Source: an uncultured Oscillospiraceae bacterium
GTDB lineage: Bacteria; Bacillota; Clostridia; Oscillospirales; Oscillospiraceae
DNA length: 9,640 nt
NCBI GenBank assembly: GCA_934659415.1
Contig: CAKUHW010000025.1
Coordinates: 1 to 9,640, forward strand
Reading direction: 5' to 3'
Shown: piece after piece, positions 1 to 5,957 of the stretch
How positions within the stretch are numbered: position 1 is the first letter of the stretch
Layout of the letters: each line of letters begins with the position of its first letter
Program-made: the position numbers and the translations under genes
Notes under the pieces: model-generated
Told to the model about the DNA's origin: nothing
The model's database searches: none
The model's input: only the letters and a program-made list of their open reading frames with translations

Positions 1-3000
1 CCGCCGCTGAGGCCGTCATCCCGCTCGAAGGTGAAGGAGACGGTGGCCACGCCGGTCATCTGCTCCATCTGGAAGGAGAAGGGCACCTCGCTGCCGCTCT
101 CCGCCCGGTTGGGTGCGGACAGGGAGGCCAGCGTCTTCCCCTGCGCGGCGGCAGTGACGGTCACCTGGCAGGAGGCGGTGAGGCCGTTGACGGTCTCGGC
201 AGTGACGACTGCGCTGCCGGCCTTCTTGGCGGTGACCGTGCCGGAGGCATCCACGCCGGCCACAGAGGCGTCAGAGGAGGTCCACTTCACCGTCCGGTTG
301 GAAGCATTTGCCGGCAGAACGGTGGCGGTGAGGGTCGTGGTGCTGCCCTCGGTGATGGACAGCTGCTCCCGGTCCAGACTCACAGAGGTGGGCTGGACAA
401 CGGTGGCACCGGACAGGGAATACCAGTCCGAAATGAACTGGTTATCCGCGTAGTCCGCAATGGCGATGCGGGCCTGGGTCAGGCCGGTAAAGGCGGGGTC
501 GCTGAGGTCGAACTCCACCGTGGTCTCCGCGCCGGGAACAGACTCCCGGGGGTTGATCCACCCGGTGAGCGGCGTGTTGCCCAGGGTGGCCGCCACAGCC
601 TGAACATAGTGATTATCCCTGACCGTGACCTTCCAGGTGGAGCCTACCACCTCGCTGCGGATGACCTGGGGCTGCTCGTTGTCGATGGTCAGCGGGAAGG
701 AGACCGACTGGGTCCCCCCGGCCACCTGACCGGTGACGGTATAGGTATACCGGCCGTCCGGCAGGGGGCTGTTCCAACTGTCCACGGGGATAAAGCCCTT
801 CTTTGCCATGGGCGTATAGAAGCTCTGGTTGTAGTAGTGGCTCTTGCTGGCCCGCTTGCTGGTCTCGGAGTAAACCACGGTGCCGTCGCTGTCCGTTACG
901 GAGAAGGTCAGGCTGTCGGCGGAGCGCAGCAGCGCGCAGACCGCGGTGACGTTCTGGCTGGTATCGCTGGTGATGGCGATCTTGTCCGCGTCATAGAAGG
1001 AGTAAGCGGCCCCATAGAGGGGAGAGCCCAGACCGTAGCCGCCGCCGGTGCGGTTGTCAAACGCGCCCAGCCACATATCCGTCACGTTGGGCTCCTCGCC
1101 GCTGTAGGCGGTGGCGTCGAAGAGGGGTGCCTGGCTCCAGTCGCCGTAAAAGCCCATGTAGGGCAGGCTCAGGGCAACGGACTCACCGCCGCCCGCAGGA
1201 GTCAGGGTGACAAAGCCCTCCACATAAATGCCGTTGGGAAAATCGCGCTCCAGGTTTGCCTTGCCCGTTTCAGTAAGAGAGAGGGAGACGCTGACCGTCT
1301 CGGCATCCTGCCCCAGGGTGACAGAGGCAGGCGCGGTGAGAACATACTCGTCCGCCTCCAGGGGGCGGGACTGCTGCGCGATAAAGCTGCGGCCGTCCTC
1401 GGTCACCACAGCCTCCGTCAGCACGCTGACGCTGATCTCATAGGGGATCGCAGCAATGCCGCGCAGCCGCTTGACCTGGAAGGAGAAGGACCACTGGCCC
1501 TCCTCGCTGGAGCCGGTCTCCGCCTTGGGGCGGCCGCCGTCCGCGCCCAGCAGATACGCATTGGCAGCCGTGGCATAGCGCAGATTGATCAGGCCGGCGC
1601 CCTGCTTGCGGGGAGAGGACTGGTTGCCGTTTTCGTCCAGGACGGGCACGGCCGTGCTCATGAGCAGGTCCTCCACAAGGGCGCTGCGCTCCTGGGCAGT
1701 CATGTTCAGGCCGTCCAGCTGCTCGTTGACGTACTGGAGCATCACGGCAGAGGCGCCGGCCAGATGCGGCGTTGCCATGGAGGTGCCGCTGAGAGAGCCA
1801 TAGGAATTGCCCTTCAGCGTGGAATAGATGTTGCCGCCGGGGGCGGTGATCTCCGGCTTGAGCTTCAGATCCGGCGTAACGCCCCAGGAGGAGAAATCGC
1901 TCATCTGACCGCTGAGGGCATCCGCAAAGGGGCCGACATAGTCGGGGCTGGCCTTCAGGGTCTTGTCGGCCTGGGCCAGCATCTTCTCGCCGTTGGCCTT
2001 GCTGATGTAGACGCAGGGGATGGTGTGATCCGTGGCAATGTTGATCGTAGCGCCTTCCACATTGTCATAGATGATCACAGCGGCGGCGCCGGCAGCGGCG
2101 GCGTTGATCTCCTTCTGCTGGAAGGTCAGGACCTCGCCGTTCTCAGATCCGCCGCGCTGAATCAGCGCGATCTTGCCCTTCAGCTCCTTGCCTGCAAAGT
2201 CCGTGGTGGCGCCATAGCCGCAGTCCACATAGGCGTAGCTGCCGGAGAGAGAGGAGAAATGGGCCTCATTCGCCTCTTCGGCGGAGTCATTATAGGGAAT
2301 GCGGTCGCTGCCCACCAGGAAATAGGGGTTGACGCTCTGGGCATTGTTGACGCTGGCCACAGACAGGGCCGCCTCATAGGTGGAGGGAGACGCCACGATG
2401 CCGTAGTCGGGGTTGGTGGTGTAGGGCAGGTCATTGCCGGAGGCGCCGGAATAGGTGGCGCTGTAGTCGTTGCCGGCGGCGCACAGCAGATTGATGCCGG
2501 CGTCCTTCACCCGCTGATAGGTGGCATTCAGCGTCTTGCTGGAGGAGGAGGTAAACCCGGCGGAGCTGCCGAGACTCATGTTGATGGCATCCGCGCCCAG
2601 CTTGACGGAGTCGTCCAGGGCGGCGAGGATATCGTCGTCATAGGCGCCGGTGCCCTCGTCATCGAAGATCTTCATGATGAAGAACTGTGCGTCAGGCGCA
2701 ACGCCGGTGATCACCCCGCCGGAATTGGCGCCCACAATGCCCGCCACATGGGTGCCGTGGTAGTGGCCGGCGACATTGGTGTCGCTGCCGCGGTAGTCAA
2801 AGGCGAAGGGAATCTTGCTGGAATGATAGACCGCCTTGGCGCTGAGCTTGCCGATGGTCAGGCTGTTGCTCTGGATGAGGGTGTTGATGTCGCTCTGGTC
2901 ATACTTGGGGCCGTTCACCTGGCCCTGAAACGCCTCGTGGTCGATCTCCAGGCCGGTATCCAGAATGGCCACCACGGTACCCTTGCCGGTGTAGCCCTCG

Positions 3001-3545
3001 GCGTGCATGATATCGCCGCCGATCATGGGCACGCTGTCCGCCAGCTGAATGTCCGCGGACAGGGGCTCCACCAGGGGATGGCTCTCCGCCACAAAGGCGT
3101 CCTTGACGCCGGCGGTGTTCTGAATGGCCTCCAGGTCTCCGTAGGCCGCCGTCACGGCAAAGCCGTTGAAGACGGCGCTGTACTCGTAATTTACCTGCAG
3201 CTGCATCCCGCTGCGCTCCAGCGCGCGGATGACCTTGCTGCGCTGGGCGCTGAGCGCGGCCTCCTGCCGCTGCGCCTGGGTAGAGTTCAGGTAGTCCGTG
3301 ACGCTGTCAAAGGACCGGACGGCCTGGCTGTCAGCCAGCAGAGGAGCATCCTCCAGCTCTACCACGATACGCACCTGATCACCGGCCCGCAGACCGTTGG
3401 GGGTGATCTCTTCCTTCTGGAAGATGGCATAGGGATCCTCGGTCCCGTTCTGCTCCGCAGCGAGGGCGGGAACGCAGATTTGCGCAGAGAGAAGAGCCGC
3501 CGTCAGCAGGACGGCGCCCAATCTGCGCAGAGATTTCAATGTCAT
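1..3545 (-). CDS. Secreted subtilisin-like (S8) serine protease, C5a peptidase/lactocepin type, with Big_2 and start of cohesin-like module; 3' end beyond window
   Basis: The frame is open from the ATG at 3545 to the window edge (1181 codons seen, no stop). A signal peptide spans residues 1-29 (two Arg, hydrophobic core, ALA|A cleavage). An I9-like propeptide lies at about 58-152. The S8 domain has Asp196 (AILDTG), His266 (HGTHVAG), oxyanion Asn359 (AAGND) and Ser589 (GTSMATPH), so the catalytic set is intact. A PA-type insert lies at about 430-530. After the catalytic domain comes a C5a-peptidase-type Fn3 region with the typical GFYGDW at 798-803, a further Ig-like region to about 1048, a Big_2 domain at 1052-1131, and from about 1136 the first strands of a cohesin-like module cut by the edge. 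Family knowledge: such enzymes are secreted or wall-bound endopeptidases. The substrate is unknown. It is divergent from the LRR/SLH operon and shares its Big_2-cohesin layout with the second LRR protein, so I infer a dockerin may follow. Confidence 0.95.
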   Translation of the reverse strand, partial: MTLKSLRRLGAVLLTAALLSAQICVPALAAEQNGTEDPYAIFQKEEITPNGLRAGDQVRIVVELEDAPLLADSQAVRSFDSVTDYLNSTQAQRQEAALSAQRSKVIRALERSGMQLQVNYEYSAVFNGFAVTAAYGDLEAIQNTAGVKDAFVAESHPLVEPLSADIQLADSVPMIGGDIMHAEGYTGKGTVVAILDTGLEIDHEAFQGQVNGPKYDQSDINTLIQSNSLTIGKLSAKAVYHSSKIPFAFDYRGSDTNVAGHYHGTHVAGIVGANSGGVITGVAPDAQFFIMKIFDDEGTGAYDDDILAALDDSVKLGADAINMSLGSSAGFTSSSSKTLNATYQRVKDAGINLLCAAGNDYSATYSGASGNDLPYTTNPDYGIVASPSTYEAALSVASVNNAQSVNPYFLVGSDRIPYNDSAEEANEAHFSSLSGSYAYVDCGYGATTDFAGKELKGKIALIQRGGSENGEVLTFQQKEINAAAAGAAAVIIYDNVEGATINIATDHTIPCVYISKANGEKMLAQADKTLKASPDYVGPFADALSGQMSDFSSWGVTPDLKLKPEITAPGGNIYSTLKGNSYGSLSGTSMATPHLAGASAVMLQYVNEQLDGLNMTAQERSALVEDLLMSTAVPVLDENGNQSSPRKQGAGLINLRYATAANAYLLGADGGRPKAETGSSEEGQWSFSFQVKRLRGIAAIPYEISVSVLTEAVVTEDGRSFIAQQSRPLEADEYVLTAPASVTLGQDAETVSVSLSLTETGKANLERDFPNGIYVEGFVTLTPAGGGESVALSLPYMGFYGDWSQAPLFDATAYSGEEPNVTDMWLGAFDNRTGGGYGLGSPLYGAAYSFYDADKIAITSDTSQNVTAVCALLRSADSLTFSVTDSDGTVVYSETSKRASKSHYYNQSFYTPMAKKGFIPVDSWNSPLPDGRYTYTVTGQVAGGTQSVSFPLTIDNEQPQVIRSEVVGSTWKVTVRDNHYVQAVAATLGNTPLTGWINPRESVPGAETTVEFDLSDPAFTGLTQARIAIADYADNQFISDWYSLSGATVVQPTSVSLDREQLSITEGSTTTLTATVLPANASNRTVKWTSSDASVAGVDASGTVTAKKAGSAVVTAETVNGLTASCQVTVTAAAQGKTLASLSAPNRAESGSEVPFSFQMEQMTGVATVSFTFERDDGLSG

Positions 3546-3559
3546 AGTGCAGACCTCAT
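3542..3559 (-). other. Possible five-codon leader frame overlapping the protease start
   Basis: On the minus strand an ATG at 3559 opens a frame of five codons (MRSAL), whose TGA stop (3544-3542) overlaps the protease ATG in an ATGA arrangement. AAAGGA at 3570-3565 is suitably placed as its ribosome binding site. The overlap is typical of translational coupling, but a frame this short can occur by chance. Confidence 0.2.
3553..3557 (-). promoter_or_regulatory. Ribosome binding site of the protease gene
   Basis: GAGGT on the minus strand lies 7 nt before the ATG at 3545 and supports that start. The start is followed directly by a typical signal peptide. A second purine-rich site (AAAGGA, 3565-3570) sits further upstream, in front of a five-codon open frame. 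Confidence 0.7.
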
Positions 3560-3622
3560 GCTTTCCTTTTAATTCTTGTCCGTCTCGTCGTCTTTTCGGG
3601 AAGCGATGGTCATACAAAGGAT

Positions 3623-3650
3623 ATTATACACAGCCGCTCCGCTTTTTCAA
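3623..3650 (-). promoter_or_regulatory. Sigma-70-type promoter for the protease gene
   Basis: On the minus strand, TTGAAA (3650-3645) and a perfect TATAAT (3628-3623) are separated by 16 nt. Transcription would start near 3616 and give a leader of about 70 nt before the ATG at 3545. This is the best consensus promoter in the window. The prediction is from sequence only. Confidence 0.7.
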
Positions 3651-3755
3651 GAGAAAGTCTACCAAAAAAGTGTGTAAATCGTGCAGATGAATTCTGCCCC
3701 CTTATCGTGATTTCGGAGAAAGTGACGAAGCGCGTGAAAAATCAGCGTGCTCCAA

Positions 3756-3784
3756 TTGACAGGGAAACCTGTTTCTGGTACTCT
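3756..3784 (+). promoter_or_regulatory. Candidate distal promoter of the LRR/SLH operon
   Basis: A perfect -35 box TTGACA (3756-3761) is followed after 17 nt by TACTCT (3779-3784), with an extended -10 TGG directly before it. The -10 matches consensus at only three of six bases, so the call leans on the -35 box, the spacing and the TGn element. It would give a leader of about 470 nt. Confidence 0.45.
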
Positions 3785-3897
3785 TGCAGAGTCTTTTCGG
3801 GTAAGCTGGGATCATGACCGTTGTTGACTGAATCCAGCTATTTTCCATGTACATCGGATTTTTCGGCAAAAAAAGTTCCGGGATTTTCGGCGCTGCT

Positions 3898-3924
3898 TTG
3901 TCTGCCCCTGTACAGTGGTATAAA
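3898..3924 (+). promoter_or_regulatory. Candidate proximal promoter of the LRR/SLH operon
   Basis: TATAAA (3919-3924) is preceded by TGG, forming an extended -10 element. The -35 is weak: TTTGTC at 3898 with a 15-nt spacer is the best match. Transcription would start near 3931, about 330 nt before the LRR gene, so the leader would be long. Confidence 0.5.
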
Positions 3925-4023
3925 AGCGGCAGTCTCAGAAAGGAGACGTGATAGGCAGTGTATCTCACCGGAGGACATTCCGGGATAAGTTCTTGGCTTC
4001 AGACAGATGTTTTAAGGACGGAG

Positions 4024-4043
4024 CGCGCGGGGATGCACGCGCG
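4024..4043 (+). repeat. CGCGCG inverted repeat in the operon leader
   Basis: CGCGCG at 4024-4029 and 4038-4043 can form a 6-bp all-GC stem with an 8-nt loop. A smaller stem, CCGGA/TCCGG, lies at 3968-3972 and 3979-3983. Both fall inside the long leader predicted from the proximal promoter. No known riboswitch class was recognised here. Confidence 0.35.
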
Positions 4044-4173
4044 GCAGACACAAAAATTTCAGATCGCGCCGAATATTATTCATAAGATCCATCAAATATT
4101 CATCTCTTTGTGCCGCTGCCTCCCTCGCCTCCGGGCCTCTTCCCTGTCATGTTCGGTATGAAGCAGCCATAAA

Positions 4174-4239
4174 GGATCCGACGTGCGGGGCGAGCCCCAT
4201 GCCCCGGCGATCCGTTCAGCACCCCGGGATACCCCGGGG
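4174..4239 (+). promoter_or_regulatory. GC-rich leader hairpins next to the LRR gene ribosome binding site
   Basis: The strongest element is a 7-bp perfect stem CCCCGGG/CCCGGGG (4222-4228 with 4233-4239) closed by a 4-nt loop ATAC. It ends 2 nt before the Shine-Dalgarno region. Upstream, GGATC (4174-4178) can pair with GATCC (4209-4213) and encloses alternative pairings: GGGG 4187-4190 with CCCC 4195-4198, or CGGGGC 4186-4191 with GCCCCG 4201-4206. CCCCGG at 4202-4207 could also compete for CCGGGG at 4234-4239. No T-tract follows, so this is not a classical terminator. It could tune mRNA stability or ribosome access, which is inference. Confidence 0.5.
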
Positions 4240-4241
4240 CC

Positions 4242-4250
4242 AGAAAGGAG
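4242..4250 (+). promoter_or_regulatory. Ribosome binding site of the first LRR gene
   Basis: AGAAAGGAG lies 9 nt before the ATG at 4260. This fixes the start, since the next codons encode a Lys-rich N-terminus and a hydrophobic signal core. Confidence 0.85.
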
Positions 4251-4259
4251 AGTACAACA

Positions 4260-5924
4260 ATGAAGAAAACCACATTCGTGCAGGGCGTGAAGAAGTACGC
4301 CCTGCTGGCGGCCGGCTTTGTGCTGGCCATCGGTCTGCTGGGCAACGTGCAGGCCAACGCGGCCTCCACCGAGGTCGTCACGGAGCAGGGCACCTTCACC
4401 ATCGGCTACGGCGGCAGCGGCTACAACAAGTATGATGCCCCCACCGTCATCGGCTATAAGGGCAGCGAGTCCGATGTCACCCTGCCCACAAAGGTGACCA
4501 TTTCCGGCGAGGAGACGGATATCAGCATTCTGGGCGCGGCCTTTGCCAGCAATCCCGCCATCACCTCCGTCACCGTCCCCGAGGGCTACACTTCCATTGA
4601 GGGCAGCGCCCTCAGCGGCTGCGGCCTCACCTCCATCAGCCTGCCCGGCAGCCTGACCCAGGTAGGCCCCAGCGCTTTCAGCGGCTGCACAAAGCTCACC
4701 ACGGTCACCTTCGCGGAGAACGCCGAGGGCAGCGGCCTGAAGTTCATGAACAAGGTCTTTGACGGCTGCACCGCTCTGGAGAGCATCAACCTGCCGGTGC
4801 AGACCAGCTCCATCTACAGCGACGGCAACATCTTTACCGGCTGCACCGCCCTGAAGACCATCACCGTCAGCGAGGGCAACGCCAAGTACTTCATCGACAA
4901 CGGCAGCCTGTACGCCAAGAGCGAGGACGGCACCGCGGCCGGTCTGTGCACCTATGTCGGCGCCGCCGGGGAGCTGACCCTGCCCGAGACCGTAAACGGC
5001 CTGCCCCTGACCGTTATCGGCCCCATGGTGTTCCAGAAGAATACCGCGCTCACCTCCGTCACCATCCCCGCCAAGGTTGCCACCATCGACCGGATGGCCT
5101 TTGACGGCTGCAGCAGCCTGATGACCGTGGTCCTGCTCAACGAGAACGCCCCCACCCTGGGCAGCTACGCCTTCACGGATATGGCCGCCGGCAGCACCAT
5201 CTACGTCCCCAATGAGACCGTGGCCGCCGCCTTTGCCTCTCCCGACAGCTGGACCAAATATTACACCTCCGCCAATACCACCGTCAAGGTGGGCGTTCCC
5301 TCTGCCACCACCGCCGCCAGCGTGTCCATCAAAGCCATTGATGCCGCGGAGGGTCTGGTCGGCTTCGAGGTCTATCTGGACAGCGCCGCCGAGCTGAACA
5401 CGGTCATGCTCCAGCTGAGCTTTGACGCCTCCCAGGTCTCCGAGGGCAGCGTCACCGTGGCCGAGGGCAGCGTTTTCGACAACAGCAACATCCTCTGGAG
5501 CGAGAAGGACGGCTCCCTCAAGGCCGTGCTGCAGCTGGGCAAGACCGGCGAGGGCAACCTGAACTTTGACGAGCCCGTCAAGCTGGCCACCGTCGTCCTG
5601 CCCCTGAACGAGGGCGTCACCGGTGAGATCACCGCCACCATCAGCCAGGCCAAGGCCGCCGGCGCCGGGGATGTGGGCGATATGGTGGACGCTACTATCA
5701 CCACTGCCACCGCCACCGTCTTCATCGCCAGCTACGACGTCAACGGCGACGGCGCCATTGACCTGAAGGACATCGCCGAGGCCCAGCGCTATTACCAGGC
5801 CGAAAAGAGCGATGAGAACTGGGCCGATGCCAAGGCTGCCGACGTCAATGGCGACGGCAAGGTGGACATGGAGGACTATATCGCCCTCTTCCATGCCGTG
5901 CTGGACGCCATGGGCTGGCTGTAA
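4260..5924 (+). CDS. Secreted BspA-type leucine-rich repeat protein with cohesin-like and C-terminal dockerin modules
   Basis: 554 residues, no enzyme motif. The signal peptide is about residues 1-34 (KK, hydrophobic stretch, ANA|A). BspA-type LRR_5 repeats fill about 72-315, with the recurring pattern AFxGCTxLxxVTxP and SIGxxAF-like turns. This fold is known for extracellular ligand binding and adhesion. A cohesin-like beta module spans about 353-489 (core VMLQLSFDASQV near 382-393, later LKAVLQLG and KLATVVLPL strands). The C-terminus (491-554) is a dockerin with two calcium loops starting at Asp493 and Asp528. Both have D-x-N-x-D-G-x-x-D-x-x-D, so all side-chain ligands are present. It is first in a likely three-gene operon, 33 bp before the next gene. 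I infer a surface-displayed binding subunit held through its dockerin. Its ligand is unknown. The LRR and dockerin calls are firm; the cohesin call is moderate. Confidence 0.95.
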   Translation: MKKTTFVQGVKKYALLAAGFVLAIGLLGNVQANAASTEVVTEQGTFTIGYGGSGYNKYDAPTVIGYKGSESDVTLPTKVTISGEETDISILGAAFASNPAITSVTVPEGYTSIEGSALSGCGLTSISLPGSLTQVGPSAFSGCTKLTTVTFAENAEGSGLKFMNKVFDGCTALESINLPVQTSSIYSDGNIFTGCTALKTITVSEGNAKYFIDNGSLYAKSEDGTAAGLCTYVGAAGELTLPETVNGLPLTVIGPMVFQKNTALTSVTIPAKVATIDRMAFDGCSSLMTVVLLNENAPTLGSYAFTDMAAGSTIYVPNETVAAAFASPDSWTKYYTSANTTVKVGVPSATTAASVSIKAIDAAEGLVGFEVYLDSAAELNTVMLQLSFDASQVSEGSVTVAEGSVFDNSNILWSEKDGSLKAVLQLGKTGEGNLNFDEPVKLATVVLPLNEGVTGEITATISQAKAAGAGDVGDMVDATITTATATVFIASYDVNGDGAIDLKDIAEAQRYYQAEKSDENWADAKAADVNGDGKVDMEDYIALFHAVLDAMGWL

Positions 5925-5946
5925 GTCCCCGCGCGCAATTCAGATC

Positions 5947-5952
5947 GGAGGA
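5947..5952 (+). promoter_or_regulatory. Ribosome binding site of the second LRR gene
   Basis: GGAGGA lies 5 nt before the ATG at 5958, inside the 33-bp gap after the first LRR gene. There is no room or sequence for a terminator in the gap, which supports co-transcription. Confidence 0.85.
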
Positions 5953-5957
5953 ATAAC

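Larger units (their letters stand above)
3593..3890 (+). repeat. Four TTTTCGG boxes in the divergent intergenic region
   Basis: TTTTCGG occurs at 3593-3599, 3794-3800, 3860-3866 and 3884-3890. The first two are part of a longer exact direct repeat, GTCTTTTCGGG, at 3590-3600 and 3791-3801, followed by similar sequence ending in TCAT in both. The last two are in near-identical GGATTTT(T)CGGC context. The first copy lies in the protease leader, the second just past the distal operon promoter, and the last two before the proximal one. Placement between divergent promoters would suit a regulator site, but no regulator is identified. Confidence 0.4.
3546..4259. other. Divergent intergenic region between the protease and the LRR/SLH operon
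   Basis: This 714-bp stretch is the only long part of the window without a convincing gene. Its left two thirds are clearly more AT-rich than the flanking genes and hold promoter candidates on both strands. The right third (about 4110-4259) is GC-rich with several inverted repeats just before the LRR gene. The open frames here (for example a GTG-started 67-codon frame at 3958-4161, and an 88-codon minus frame at 3702-3968) do not look like proteins in composition and are not annotated. Confidence 0.75.

Noticed and set aside
31..453. 140-codon plus-strand frame at the left edge
   Set aside because: It overlaps the Big_2 and cohesin-like coding region of the protease on the other strand and has no recognisable protein features.
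609..3572. 987-codon open frame on the plus strand
   Set aside because: It is exactly antisense and codon-aligned to the S8 protease on the minus strand. Its translation is Gly/Ala/His/Val-rich without recognisable domains, whereas the minus strand shows a complete catalytic set and signal peptide.
3702..3968. 88-codon minus-strand frame in the divergent intergenic region
   Set aside because: No ribosome binding site or domain was seen, its composition resembles translated intergenic DNA, and it overlaps the promoter candidates of the operon.
3958..4161. 67-codon GTG-started frame with AAAGGAG about 12 nt upstream in the operon leader
   Set aside because: The spacing is long, the start is GTG, and the sequence has no protein-like pattern or domain. 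It lies in a probable untranslated leader. A 45-codon alternative from GTG at 3948 has only 2 nt of spacing.
3931..4259. Known riboswitch (for example c-di-GMP class I) in the operon leader
   Set aside because: The leader has hairpins, but I could not find the conserved GEMM-type core or any other familiar aptamer signature by eye.
4092..5894. 600-codon minus-strand open frame
   Set aside because: It is codon-aligned antisense to the first LRR gene, has a low-complexity Gly/Asp/Ala/Val composition, and is explained by avoidance of TTA, CTA and TCA codons.
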